DNA of 64,000 bases, taken from assembly GCA_963718755.1 (NCBI GenBank), contig OY970376.1, positions 1,860,001-1,924,000 of the forward strand, given 5' to 3'. This document shows positions 42,333 to 54,172 of this stretch, one piece after another; position 1 is the first letter of the stretch; every line of letters starts with the position of its first letter. Both the position numbers and the translations under genes were made by a program. The notes beneath the pieces were generated by a model, which saw only the letters and a program-made list of their open reading frames with translations, did no database searches and was not told the DNA's origin. Origin of the DNA: VRUE01 sp963718755 (GTDB lineage: Bacteria > Actinomycetota > Thermoleophilia > Solirubrobacterales > 70-9).

Positions 42333-43592
42333 TTGCTGGTCCTCGCCACCTTGCTCACGTTCTTGGCGATCTTCTCGATCTGGGTCAACCGGCAGGCGCT
42401 CAACACCGACAACTGGGTCAACACGAGCGATAGGCTCCTCCAAAACGAGGAGGTCAAGACCCAACTCTCCAACTACCTCGCCGACCAGCTCTTCGCCGGC
42501 GTGGATGTGCAGGCCGAACTGGAAAAGGCGTTTCCGCCGCGACTAGCGCCCCTGGCCGGTCCAGCCACCGGCGCTCTGAATCAGCTCGCTCCCCAAGTGG
42601 CCGAAAGGGCTTTGGAAACTTCCCAGGCCGAAAGCCTCTGGAGCACGGCGAACCGCGGCGCCCACGAAACGCTGCTGAAGATCTTGAACGACGAGGGCTC
42701 GGCGGTCTCGACCAGCGGCGGCGAAGTCACCCTTGATCTCAAGTCGCTGGTCTCAGAAAGCGGCGGCCAGCTCGGGGTTGCCGGCAAGCTAGCCTCGAAA
42801 GTCCCGCCCGATGCCGGCCAGCTGACGATCCTCAAGTCCGATCAGCTCTCCGCGGCGCAGGACATCAGCAAGCTGGTCAGGCGCCTGCCGATCGTTCTCA
42901 CCCTCCTGGCGGTGTTCCTCTATGGACTCGCGATCTACCTCGCCGGCCCGCGGCGCAGGGAGGCGTTGCGCTCGGTTGGGTTCGGCTTCATCGTTGCCGG
43001 CGTGCTCAGCCTCCTCCTTCGGGGGGTCGCCGGGAACACGGTGATCGACGCCTTGGCCGGCAACGAATCGGTCAAGCCCGCCGTGGAAGCCGTCTGGAGC
43101 ATCGGCACCGCGCTGCTGATGACCGTCGCCGTCTCAGCGATCACCTTCGGCATCCTCCTCGTCATCGCCGCCTGGCTTGCGGGACCGACCCGCATCGCCA
43201 CGTCCCTGCGACGCGAGGCCGCTCCCTACCTGCGGGAGCGACGGGGCACGACCTACGCGGTGGTTGCCTTCGCCTTCCTCGTGCTCGTCCTCTGGGCGCC
43301 GGTTGCCGCCTTCGAGAAACCACTCGGACTCCTCCTGCTGGCAGCGCTGATGGTGCTCGGGACGGAGGTCCTGCGGCGCCAGGCCGCAGCGGAATTCCCG
43401 GAAGCCCCGTTCGGAGGGTTCGGGGATCGGGTGCGGGCATCGGTTCCACGACGAGCGGCGGCAGAGCCATCAGCCCCGCCGCAAGAGAGCAGGGTCGAGC
43501 AGATCGAGCGGCTCTCGACCTTGAAGGAGAAAGGGATGCTGAGCGACGAGGAGTTTGAGTTGGCGAAGAGCGAGGTGCTCGGCCCTGGATAG
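42333..43592 (+). CDS. Membrane protein with C-terminal SHOCT domain
   Basis: From TTG 42333 the protein has 419 residues. It has one N-terminal helix, a ~170-residue external domain (NRQALNTDNWVNTSDRLL...), four or more helices (~185-340) and the SHOCT end IERLSTLKEKGMLSDEEFELAKSEVL. The open frame extends upstream to 42261, where GGAGG (42265-42269) stands just before an in-frame ATC at 42273; a lost or rare start there would add 20 residues. Function unknown. Confidence 0.7.
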   Translation: MLVLATLLTFLAIFSIWVNRQALNTDNWVNTSDRLLQNEEVKTQLSNYLADQLFAGVDVQAELEKAFPPRLAPLAGPATGALNQLAPQVAERALETSQAESLWSTANRGAHETLLKILNDEGSAVSTSGGEVTLDLKSLVSESGGQLGVAGKLASKVPPDAGQLTILKSDQLSAAQDISKLVRRLPIVLTLLAVFLYGLAIYLAGPRRREALRSVGFGFIVAGVLSLLLRGVAGNTVIDALAGNESVKPAVEAVWSIGTALLMTVAVSAITFGILLVIAAWLAGPTRIATSLRREAAPYLRERRGTTYAVVAFAFLVLVLWAPVAAFEKPLGLLLLAALMVLGTEVLRRQAAAEFPEAPFGGFGDRVRASVPRRAAAEPSAPPQESRVEQIERLSTLKEKGMLSDEEFELAKSEVLGPG

Positions 43593-43747
43593 GGAGATCC
43601 GTCGTTCCGCCCGGCGGCGCCGGTCCTGCCCGGCGCTCGGCGAAGCGGATGTGGGCGCACGCGCGCCAGGCCTTGCGCTCGAGGAGGGGCGAGGGGATTC
43701 GCGAGGCGGCCGACGCCTACAACCGCCGCCTCGCGGCCCAGCCGCGG

Positions 43748-44281
43748 TCAAGACGCCGGGAAGTAGGTGAGGAGGACCACTCCGGAGGCGAACCGCTTCA
43801 CGTCGTCGAGCTCCATCCGGACGGTTCCCCTGTCGCCGAGCACATGGACGTTTCCCCCGCCCCAGACAATTGGGTTCAGGTAGACCTCGTACTCGTCGAT
43901 CAGGCCCTTCTCGGCGAGGACGTACGCGAACTCGCCGCTCCCGTGCATGAACAGGTCACCGTCGACCGCGTCCTTCAGCTTCAGGATCGAGTCCTCGAGG
44001 TCCCCCTCGAGCAGGGTCGCGTTCCACTCGAGATCGCCGGGCAGGGTGTTGGACCCGACGTACTTTGGCATCGGGTTGACCATGTCCGCCCATTTGCCCG
44101 ACTGGCTCGGCCAATATTCCGCCAGACCCTCGTAGGTCTTGCGGCCCAGCACCAGCCCGCTGGATCTCGCCTGGCGCTCGAACGAGAAGTCGCCGTGGTC
44201 TCCGTCCGCCTGCACCCACTCGCCGACCGGGTCTATGACGCCGTCGACGGTGGCCTGCGTCGTCGCAATCAGCTTTCCCAT
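43748..44281 (-). CDS. RibD/DHFR-like reductase family protein
   Basis: The 177-residue protein has LIATTQATVDGVIDPVGEWV, GLVLGRKTYEGLAEYWPSQ, KYVGSNTL and GDLFMHGSGEFAYVLAEKGLIDEY, the dihydrofolate-reductase-like fold of the RibD C-terminal family. It is probably a small NADPH-dependent enzyme of unknown substrate. A second paralogue lies at 53554. The 155-bp gap before it and the 180-bp gap after it show no gene. Confidence 0.8.
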   Translation of the reverse strand: MGKLIATTQATVDGVIDPVGEWVQADGDHGDFSFERQARSSGLVLGRKTYEGLAEYWPSQSGKWADMVNPMPKYVGSNTLPGDLEWNATLLEGDLEDSILKLKDAVDGDLFMHGSGEFAYVLAEKGLIDEYEVYLNPIVWGGGNVHVLGDRGTVRMELDDVKRFASGVVLLTYFPAS

Positions 44282-44460
44282 CTCGATTCTCCTTCGGTCA
44301 CGAGAACTCCCTCTGAGCCCCCTCTACCCATGAGACGAACGGGGACACGCGGATTCGACGTTTTTCGGATTCCTATTGGCGCGAGTCCTCATCGCGCTGC
44401 TCGCCCGCGAGGCGATGGGCGAGTTTCTCCCGGCACGCCAGGGCGGCCGGGTCGTCCCGT

Positions 44461-45672
44461 TCACGCAGCAGCCATCAAAGCGTCGCGATCGCTCATTCCA
44501 AGGAGGCTGGCGAGGTGCGAGCCGATGGCCTGCCCGAGAAGTGGCGGAACGGCATTGCCGATCTGCTTGACGATCTGCGCGCGCGATCCGCAGAAGACGA
44601 AGTCGTCGTCGAAAGACTGAAGGCGGGCTCCCTCCCTGGGAGTCAGTGCACGGTCCAGGGTGGGATGGATACAGCGGTTGGACGCTGGATGGACGAAATT
44701 GACCGTAATGGTCACGCTCGGCTCGTCGGCCGCGAGGCGCGAGTAGCAAGAGCTGAAACCGCTCGTGACGAGGTGCTTTGGGATATACGAGATGTTCGGA
44801 CCCGAATGGCGAATGATCTCCAGCATCTTTTCCCTATGTCGAGTCGATTGATGGAGATCCAAGTGGGTGGCATTGGCTCGACGGTCCCGCTGATACCTGG
44901 TACGGGGGGGACGGTCATAGCTGGTTGCGGACTCCCCATTTTCGATTGGTGGCAAATCGTCGATTGCGTCTGCGACCGTGATGAGCGGGAGCACGGTCAT
45001 GCGCTTGGTCTTGCTGTCCGGGAAACGAGCGGCTTGAACCTCGGTTCCATGCATGCGTTCGCGATCGCGAACGCCGATCGTTGAACCCAGGTTCGGACCT
45101 GCGTGCGTGGCGCCCGGGAAGCTCACTTCACCTCCGCTCTCAACGCCAATCACGATCAGGCGCTCGCGCTTTTGTGGCACCCCGAAGTGGGCAGCGTTCA
45201 GTACGCGCCAGTCGGTTGCGTAGCCCGCCTTGCTGAAAGCTTCCTGCATTGAAGCGAGCGTTTCGCCGTCTCGGTGCGTGGCCATGCCGACGACGTTCTC
45301 TAAAACGAAGACTCGAGGACGGAAGTATTCGACATAGTTGGCGAAGTCAAGAAAAAGGTCGTTTCGCGGATCCTCCTGTCGAGATCCTCGGTGAGGCCTG
45401 ATCGAGGAAAAGCCTTGGCATGGAGGGCCGCCTATGACGACGTCGACCTGTCCCGGCCTTAGATCAAGCTCCAGGCCAATGCGATCGGCAGGGTAGTTGC
45501 GTACATCGGCTGCGAGGGCCTTGGCGTCCGGATGATTTCCTTTGAACGTCGCGATTGCGTCGGGAAGCAGGTCAATTCCGAAGACCACGTCGAAACCGCC
45601 GGCGTTCTCAAAGCCCTTTGAGAAGCCTCCGGTACCGCAGAAGAGATCGAGGACTGTTAGGCGCTTTGACAC
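44461..45672 (-). CDS. C5 DNA methyltransferase of a type II R-M system
   Basis: The 403-residue enzyme has motif I VLDLFCGTGGFSKGFENAG, motif IV IGGPPCQGFSS, motif VI VLENVVGM, motif VIII QKRERLIVIG and C-terminal LTPREGARLQSFDDDF..IGNAVPPLLG. A GTG at 45672 follows AAGGGGTGAG. It modifies cytosine in the site cut by the divergent nuclease. The promoter is shared with that gene across 83 bp. Confidence 0.92.
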   Translation of the reverse strand: MSKRLTVLDLFCGTGGFSKGFENAGGFDVVFGIDLLPDAIATFKGNHPDAKALAADVRNYPADRIGLELDLRPGQVDVVIGGPPCQGFSSIRPHRGSRQEDPRNDLFLDFANYVEYFRPRVFVLENVVGMATHRDGETLASMQEAFSKAGYATDWRVLNAAHFGVPQKRERLIVIGVESGGEVSFPGATHAGPNLGSTIGVRDRERMHGTEVQAARFPDSKTKRMTVLPLITVADAIDDLPPIENGESATSYDRPPRTRYQRDRRANATHLDLHQSTRHREKMLEIIRHSGPNISYIPKHLVTSGFSSCYSRLAADEPSVTITVNFVHPASNRCIHPTLDRALTPREGARLQSFDDDFVFCGSRAQIVKQIGNAVPPLLGQAIGSHLASLLGMSDRDALMAAA

Positions 45673-45724
45673 TGAAGCTCACCCCTTGGCACGGGCGCGA
45701 TGCTAGTGGGCCGTCAAGATGGAA

Positions 45725-45738
45725 GTGACTATAGTCAC
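45725..45738. promoter_or_regulatory. C-box-like operator
   Basis: GTGACTATAGTCAC is a perfect 14-bp palindrome in the 83-bp divergent region between the methyltransferase and the nuclease gene. It matches the GACT-N3-AGTC style of R-M controller boxes. The HTH domain fused to the nuclease is the obvious binder. Confidence 0.65.
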
Positions 45739-45755
45739 CTTGACGCTCAGAAAGG

Positions 45756-46688
45756 ATGCTCGTAGCGTCCGCTCCCGTGGCCGGGCGGAGCTCTGCGATT
45801 ACTGCGGCTCTTCTCCGCCTTCTTGCGGATGCTCGCCGAGAGGAGGGCCTCTCGATGGAGGTTCTTGCGAGGCGGGCCGGGGTTGATCGCACGTACATCG
45901 GCCGTCTTGAGGCTGGGGAACGGCAGCCAACGATCGCCGTTGCCGCTGCCATAGCGGAGGCAATGGGCCTAAACCTCTCCGATTTGCTGCTCCGTGCTGA
46001 GCGGATCGCAGAAGGGGATGAGCCGGCAGCCGGACCAGATCTAGAGCTTGTGCCTGCGCCCGCTTCGCGCCTCGCCAACCGCGACTGCATCGAGAGCGAT
46101 CAGATGCTGAAGGAGGCGACTGGGCTTAGCGCAGAGATGATCGTGGCTGCCGTCGATGACGCCTATCACACGCTCGATCTCATGGATCGACAGTTGGTCG
46201 ACAATGGAGCTCCGCCTTTCGCAAAACTGGTCGAGTTGGCAAACCTTTCCTCGATGATTGGCAACATTGTTGGTGGAGCGATCGCTCATCACTCGGTCGG
46301 CCTCTACGAGCGAAGCGGTCCTCACAAGTACCAGGACTTGCGCTCGGTCATGGGGGGCGAGCACATCGAGATAAAGACCGCGCTGGAAAGCAATAAGCCC
46401 AAGGGGCACCTGTCCAAGGCGGGCTACTACCTCACCTTTCGCTATGTACTGGGCGGCCCCGACGGGCCGTTCACTCCTGGACGGGATCACCGAGGGGACG
46501 TTGCGTACTTCTGGGAGGTCCGCTTCGGCTATCTGACTGAGACCGACTTCGATGAGAGCAACACGCCCGGCGACAGTGGCAAGACGGCGGTCGTGAAAAC
46601 CAATGTCCTGAGGACAATGGAGAGGGTCTACTTCGACCCCGCCTACTTCCCTATGGCGCGAATCGATGGGCCATGGGGGCGGCGCTAG
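45756..46688 (+). CDS. Controller HTH fused to type II restriction endonuclease
   Basis: The 310-residue protein has residues ~18-80 as an XRE HTH (LLADARREEGLSMEVLARRAGVDRTYIGRLEAGERQPT). The C-terminal ~200 residues contain QDLRSVMGGEHIEIKTALES, a PD-(D/E)xK-like core, then HLSKAGYYLTFRYVLG and NTPGDSGKTAVVKT. That pattern resembles NlaIV/NgoBV-type enzymes, from memory and unverified. It is divergent from the methyltransferase. Fusion would let nuclease level set its own repression through the C-box. The ATG lies 18 bp after the palindrome. Confidence 0.72.
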   Translation: MLVASAPVAGRSSAITAALLRLLADARREEGLSMEVLARRAGVDRTYIGRLEAGERQPTIAVAAAIAEAMGLNLSDLLLRAERIAEGDEPAAGPDLELVPAPASRLANRDCIESDQMLKEATGLSAEMIVAAVDDAYHTLDLMDRQLVDNGAPPFAKLVELANLSSMIGNIVGGAIAHHSVGLYERSGPHKYQDLRSVMGGEHIEIKTALESNKPKGHLSKAGYYLTFRYVLGGPDGPFTPGRDHRGDVAYFWEVRFGYLTETDFDESNTPGDSGKTAVVKTNVLRTMERVYFDPAYFPMARIDGPWGRR

Positions 46689-46733
46689 CGCGCCGCTACG
46701 CTCGCATCGTGCCGGCTCCCTAGCCTTACGAGC

Positions 46734-47141
46734 ATGAATCTCACCCTCTCCCAATGCTTCGTCATCGTCCATAACCCCGACCTCGCGCTTGGCTTCTACC
46801 GCGACACGCTTGGCCTCGAGCTGCGCAACGACGTCGCCAAAGGGGACTTCCGCTGGGTCACCGTCGGCGCCGCCTCCCAGCCCGGTGTCGCGATCGTCCT
46901 CACGAACTACCTGAACGGCAGCCCGGCCGACGGCGAAGCGGTTGCCGCTCTCGTCGCCAAGGGCGCCCTGAACGGCGTCCACTTCCATACCGACGACCTC
47001 GACGCCACCTTCGAGAAGCTGCGCGCCGCGGACGCCGAGATCGTGCAGGAGCCGACCGACCAGCCATGGGGCACGCGGGACTGTGCCGTGCGTGACCCGT
47101 CCGGCAATCTGGTCCGCATCGACCAGCCGCCTGCCGCGTAG
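46734..47141 (+). CDS. VOC-family (glyoxalase/bleomycin resistance-like) protein
   Basis: The 135-residue protein has LSQCFVIVHNPDLALGFYRDTLGLEL, HFHTDDLDATFEKLRAADAEIVQEPTDQPWGTRDCAVRDPSGNLVRI, a single betaalphabetabetabeta pair with conserved metal-site His and Glu positions. The substrate cannot be predicted. It lies 17 bp before the UvrA-like gene. Confidence 0.82.
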   Translation: MNLTLSQCFVIVHNPDLALGFYRDTLGLELRNDVAKGDFRWVTVGAASQPGVAIVLTNYLNGSPADGEAVAALVAKGALNGVHFHTDDLDATFEKLRAADAEIVQEPTDQPWGTRDCAVRDPSGNLVRIDQPPAA

Positions 47142-47158
47142 ACCCGAGTCAGATCGCG

Positions 47159-49540
<2,382 letters not shown>

Positions 49541-49740
49541 CCGAGGCTCCGTCGAAGCCCGCCTTTGTGGGGAACCCGAAAGTCGTCCTCTCGCCTCTGG
49601 AAACGGAGGCTACAATTTCGGTGGCTCGCAAACCGATGCGTTTATTGAATCGGCGGGGAAAGCGGAGAGATGGCCTGGAAGCCAACCGGGGAGCACATAG
49701 GCGAACCCTCCGCAAGGCAGAAGACAGGGCGGGGGGGCAG

Positions 49741-52700
49741 GTGAAGAGACCGCTTCGGTCCTGGATGGGGCGCGTGGTCACGCTGTGCCTGGCATGTGCC
49801 TCTCTGCTTGGGCTCTGTTCGCCTGCGCAGGCGGCAATCATGCGCTCAGGCGTCCTCCACGCGATCGTGACCGACAACTTCCGGGCTGGCCAGTCGACCA
49901 CGCGATACACCCTGAAGTCCGGGAAGCAGGAGACCGTAGTGCGGCCGACCGAGCTCGCGGCGGAACCGGGAGATCGGGTGGTGGTTACGGGAAAGATGCG
50001 CGACGGCCGGCTGGTGGGCGCGGTCGAGGCGACGGGCGCGGGCACGCAGGCAGCTTTCGCAGCAGGTCCGCGCAAAGTCGCGGTGCTCCTGATCACCTTC
50101 CCCGGCGAACCGGCAGTGCCTTGGCCTCCGCAGGAAAGCCGTTCCGAGGTCTTCACCGCGGCCAACTCAGTCAATGCCTTCTACCAGGAGGAGTCCTACG
50201 GCGCGATCTCTCTTACGGGAAAGCTGAGTCCGGATGGGGATGTCTTTGGCTGGTTCCAGCTCAACAGCCCTACGGCCGGTTGTCCGTACGGCACTTGGAA
50301 GGACGACGCTGACGCGGCGGCGGCGGCCGCCGGGATCAACCTCACCGGCTATCAGCACCTCGTCTACAGCTTTCCGTGGCAGAGCAGCTGTTCTTGGCTT
50401 GGTAACGCTGGTGGCGACTGGGCGATGATCAACGGCAACCTCTTCGGAGTTCGCGCCCAGGTGACCATCCATGAGCTGGGCCATAATCTCGGTCTCCTGC
50501 ACGCAGGCAGCTGGACGTGCACCGTTGGTGGAGTCAGGGTCCAGATAAGCGATACCTGCACGATCAGCGAGTACGGAGACCCCTTCGACGCGATGGGGAA
50601 CCTTGGCACGAGGCACAACAACGGCTGGAACCTCGCCAAGCTCGGCATCATTGGCTCGGGGAACGTCGAGACGGTCGACGCTACGGGCGCCTATTCGATG
50701 CGCTCCGCCCTTCAGCCCACCGCCGAGCCGACGGTGCTCCGCATTCCCCGGACGAGAGCCGTCAATGGCAACGTCAGCTCCTGGTACTACCTCGAGGTGA
50801 GGAAGAGGGGCGGCGTATTCGAGAACGTCACCGACGCCTCCACGACCGGCGTCTCGATCAGGGCGACGGCGGCGGGCGCCTCGCCGGAGACGCTGCTGCT
50901 CGACGCCAACCCCGCGACCTCCACGTTCCAGGACGCGCCGCTCGGAGTGGGGCAGGCCTTCGATGGCGGGCCGGTGCAGATCACGACCCTGGCGGCGGCG
51001 GGAGGGAGCGCGACGGTATCGGTCGAGCTTGACGAAGAGCCGCCCACCGCTCCGACCGACCTCACGGCAACCGCGGGGTTCGAGGAGGTGCAGTTGCAGT
51101 GGGGTGCGAGCACCGACGACTTCGGCGTCGACCGCTACGTCGTCTTCCGCGACGGCGTCGAGATCGGCGCATCTGCGGACGCCAGCTTCCTCGATTCCCC
51201 TGTCTCCGTCGGCGAGCACGAATACGTCGTCTACGCGGAGGACGTGACCGGGAACCGAAGCGCGGCATCGGAACCGGTAACGGCGATGGTTGTGCCCGAC
51301 GAAGAGCCGCCCACCGCCCCGGCCGACCTCACGGCAACCGTGGTGCTCGAAGGAGTGCAGCTGCAGTGGGCCGCGAGCAGCGACAACTTCGGCGTCGACC
51401 GCTACATCGTCTTCCGCGATGGCACGCGGATCGCCGACGCGGGCATCGGTTTTGTCGATTCCTTCTCTTCCTCCGGCAATCACGACTATGTCGTTTACGC
51501 GGTGGACGTGGCAGGGAACCAGAGCACCGCGTCCGAGCCGGCCACGGCTACGGTTCCCGAGGTCTCTGGGCCTATCTGCGCGGGCGATACCTGCAGGGTC
51601 GTCTACAGGCATTCGGGCTCGGCAGCGACGTGGACTGTGCCACCGGGCGTTGGCGCGGCGGAGTTCACCGTCGAGGGGGCTCGGGGTGGCAGCGATCAAC
51701 CCGAACGCATCTTTGGACGGGGGGCTCGGGTCGTGGCGACGCTGGGGTCACTGACGGCAGGCGAGCAGGCAACCGTGAGCGTCGGCGGCGAAGGCAATCC
51801 CTACGCCAAGGGGGGCGCGGGCGGCTTCAACGGTGGCGGGGACGGAACGCTCGGCGGTGGCGGGGGTGGCTTCAGCTCGGTGGAACTCGACTCGACGCTG
51901 ATGCTGCTCGCCGCCGGCGGCGGCGGCGATGGCCTGAACGGATTCAACTCGATCACCGAGGCAGAACCAGGTGGCGGAAGCGGCGGGCGCGGGGGGGAGC
52001 TGGGCACGCCCGGGGCCAACGGCGTCGCGACGGAAGCACAAGGAGCGACGTTGGGAAGAGGCAACGGTGGCGCGGCGGGCGGCAGCGGCGGAGCGGGCGG
52101 TACCGGGGGCCAGGTGACCGACACGAGCACCTGCCCGGGCGGCGCATTCGCTGGCGCAACTGGCTCACCCGGTGCCGGCTTCGTTGCCGGTGGCGGCGCC
52201 GCCGGTGCGGGCGGCGGAGGCGGCGGTGGTTACCTCGGCGGCGGCCAGGGCGGCGGGGGCGCTGGCGACCAATGCGGGAACACGGCCGGCTCGGGAGGGG
52301 GTGGAGGGGGCTCCAGCTTCGCCGCGCCCGGACTCTCAGCCACCGTCACCGGCGGCATCCGTCGGGACGCCGGAAGGGTTTCAATCGCCTACGCGAACCC
52401 GATGACCGCACTCAATCGCAGCTACACGACGGAGCCGGATCAAGAGCTGGTCGTTCCCGCCGCCTCCGGCGTGCTCTCAGGCGCCTCCGGCCCCGGCGGC
52501 GAGCCGCTCACGGCGAGCGCCGTCGGTCCACCTGCGCACGGCGCCCTGACGCTGGAGGATGACGGGTCGTTCACCTACATGCCGACCTCCGGTTATTTCG
52601 GCGGCGACTCGTTCACCTATCGGGCGGGCGGCCCGTCGGGCAACTATGCGACCGCCCAGGTCACCCTGACGGTCGCGACGCCTCCGTTGGCGTCGATCTC

Positions 52701-53367
52701 CACGCCGCTCGCGGGCGGCACTCATGCGCTCGGGCAGCTGGTGCCGACGACCTTCTCGTGCAGCGAGGGGGCAGGCGGCCCGGGTCTTTCATCCTGCAAC
52801 GATTCGGCCGCCACCAAAACCAAAAGCGGAGGGGCTGGCAGCCTGGACACCTCAACGATCGGGCACCACGCCTACACGGTGACCGCAGTCTCCAAAGATG
52901 GGCTGACGGGAAGCGCGTCGATCAGCTACACGGTCGTGCCGGAGCCCAAGCTGCCCGACCGTCCCAAGGACCCGCCTAAGGATCCGGCGCCCGATCCTGG
53001 AGAACAGCCCGCCAGGATCGATCTTTCCCTCGGCGTTGAGGGGGAATCGCTGCGCGCGCTGCTTCGCACCGGAAAGCTCGTCGTCATGGCAAGGGTCAAC
53101 GGGGCGGCGAAAGTGGCGTTGGGAGGTAGAGCGAAGCTCGGCGACGGTGCACGGCGAAAGGTACGGACGAGATCCGTCGCGGTGTTCAAGCGGAGGACGG
53201 TTCGCTTCGTTGATCCGGGCGAGAAGAAAGTGGCGCTGATGCTGTCGCAGAAGGGCCGCGAAGCGCTTCGCGGCTTGTCCAAGCTGAGGCTTGCAATCTC
53301 CGGCAAAGCGACTGACCTGGCCGGCGAGACCGCCACGAGCAACGTGGCGCTGACCCTGCACCGGTGA
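49741..53367 (+). CDS. Secreted M11-like metallopeptidase with FN3 and Gly-rich domains
   Basis: From GTG 49741 the protein has 1208 residues, with a signal peptide (MGRVVTLCLACASLLGLCSPAQA). The peptidase domain carries HELGHNLGLLH at ~244 (HExxHxxGxxH zinc site, gametolysin type). Two FN3 domains follow (~420-610), each with TAPTDLTAT/TAPADLTAT and DNFGVDRY. Then come a ~220-residue glycine-rich stretch, a cadherin-like repeat (FTYMPTSGYFGGDSFTYRAG) and a C-terminal beta domain. It probably degrades extracellular protein. The 200-bp leader 49541-49740 contains a GCCTC/GAGGC hairpin but no riboswitch I can name. Confidence 0.82.
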   Translation: MKRPLRSWMGRVVTLCLACASLLGLCSPAQAAIMRSGVLHAIVTDNFRAGQSTTRYTLKSGKQETVVRPTELAAEPGDRVVVTGKMRDGRLVGAVEATGAGTQAAFAAGPRKVAVLLITFPGEPAVPWPPQESRSEVFTAANSVNAFYQEESYGAISLTGKLSPDGDVFGWFQLNSPTAGCPYGTWKDDADAAAAAAGINLTGYQHLVYSFPWQSSCSWLGNAGGDWAMINGNLFGVRAQVTIHELGHNLGLLHAGSWTCTVGGVRVQISDTCTISEYGDPFDAMGNLGTRHNNGWNLAKLGIIGSGNVETVDATGAYSMRSALQPTAEPTVLRIPRTRAVNGNVSSWYYLEVRKRGGVFENVTDASTTGVSIRATAAGASPETLLLDANPATSTFQDAPLGVGQAFDGGPVQITTLAAAGGSATVSVELDEEPPTAPTDLTATAGFEEVQLQWGASTDDFGVDRYVVFRDGVEIGASADASFLDSPVSVGEHEYVVYAEDVTGNRSAASEPVTAMVVPDEEPPTAPADLTATVVLEGVQLQWAASSDNFGVDRYIVFRDGTRIADAGIGFVDSFSSSGNHDYVVYAVDVAGNQSTASEPATATVPEVSGPICAGDTCRVVYRHSGSAATWTVPPGVGAAEFTVEGARGGSDQPERIFGRGARVVATLGSLTAGEQATVSVGGEGNPYAKGGAGGFNGGGDGTLGGGGGGFSSVELDSTLMLLAAGGGGDGLNGFNSITEAEPGGGSGGRGGELGTPGANGVATEAQGATLGRGNGGAAGGSGGAGGTGGQVTDTSTCPGGAFAGATGSPGAGFVAGGGAAGAGGGGGGGYLGGGQGGGGAGDQCGNTAGSGGGGGGSSFAAPGLSATVTGGIRRDAGRVSIAYANPMTALNRSYTTEPDQELVVPAASGVLSGASGPGGEPLTASAVGPPAHGALTLEDDGSFTYMPTSGYFGGDSFTYRAGGPSGNYATAQVTLTVATPPLASISTPLAGGTHALGQLVPTTFSCSEGAGGPGLSSCNDSAATKTKSGGAGSLDTSTIGHHAYTVTAVSKDGLTGSASISYTVVPEPKLPDRPKDPPKDPAPDPGEQPARIDLSLGVEGESLRALLRTGKLVVMARVNGAAKVALGGRAKLGDGARRKVRTRSVAVFKRRTVRFVDPGEKKVALMLSQKGREALRGLSKLRLAISGKATDLAGETATSNVALTLHR

Positions 53368-53553
53368 GCATGCTCAAAGATCGCGGCTGCCGGCCGCTAC
53401 GCCGGCGACGTACACCTCCCACGATAACGGTGCCTGGCCCTTCAGCGACGAGCAGCGTCCGCGAACTGATTGCCCGGCGATGTCGAAATCAACGAGCCTC
53501 GCTCGTCGTACTTGTAAAGCAAGTTGCCAAGGTTCTACGACAGGAGGCTGACG

Positions 53554-54126
53554 ATGGCAGCACGGATCGTTGTGACGGAGTTCGTTTCGCTCGACGGGGT
53601 GATGGAGGCGCCGGGAGGGGAGCCGGGCTTCAAGTACCCCGGTTGGACCTTTGAGTTCGAGCGCGGTGATGATGGGAACCAGTTCAAGCTGGATGAGACG
53701 AGGCAGTCGGATGGGCTGCTGATTGGCCGGCGCACCTACGAAAGCTTCGCCGGGGCCTGGCCCGAGCGCGAGGGCGAGTTTGCCGACAAGTTCAACTCGA
53801 TGCCGAAGTTCGTCGTCTCTACGACGCTCGGCGAGCCGGAGTGGAACAACTCGACGGTCCTCGGTGGCGATGACGCGACCGCCGAGGTGCGCAAGCTCAA
53901 GCAGGCGTTCGACGGCGAGCTTCAGGTGCCCGGCAGCCACCGGCTCGTCCAAGAGCTGCTCGCGAGCGACCTGGTCGACCAGGTCAACCTGATGGTCTTT
54001 CCGGTGATCCTCGGAACCGGCAAGAAGGCCTTCGAGGAGCTGCCCGAGCGACGCGCCCTGCGCCTCAAGGAGTCGAGGGTCGTCGGCGAGGGCGTGGCCG
54101 TGATGATCTACGAGCGAGCTGCCTAA
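53554..54126 (+). CDS. RibD/DHFR-like reductase family protein
   Basis: The 190-residue protein has RIVVTEFVSLDGVMEAPGGE, DGLLIGRRTYESFAGAWPE, KFVVSTTL, VPGSHRLVQELLASDLVDQ and FPVILGTGKKAFEE. It is the same family as 43748-44281. The ATG at 53554 follows AGGAGG. The 186-bp gap upstream shows no gene. Confidence 0.82.
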   Translation: MAARIVVTEFVSLDGVMEAPGGEPGFKYPGWTFEFERGDDGNQFKLDETRQSDGLLIGRRTYESFAGAWPEREGEFADKFNSMPKFVVSTTLGEPEWNNSTVLGGDDATAEVRKLKQAFDGELQVPGSHRLVQELLASDLVDQVNLMVFPVILGTGKKAFEELPERRALRLKESRVVGEGVAVMIYERAA

Positions 54127-54172
54127 GGTCACCCGCGCGCATATGCGGTCCGGTCGCGCTTAGGATCGCGCC

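Noticed and set aside
43649..43747. Plus-strand helix-like reading AHARQALRSRRGEGIREAAD
   Set aside because: It has a plausible composition but no clear start or stop of its own; the frame runs on through the antisense of the reductase gene.
49541..49740. Possible riboswitch upstream of the M11 peptidase
   Set aside because: A hairpin and conserved-looking GGAAGCC and AACCC stretches are present. They do not match the c-di-GMP, c-di-AMP or cobalamin consensus as I recall them. A covariance-model search would decide.
51099..52562. 487-residue Arg-rich ORF within the peptidase gene
   Set aside because: It is a frame-shifted reading of FN3 and Gly-rich coding sequence, with no start signal or domain.
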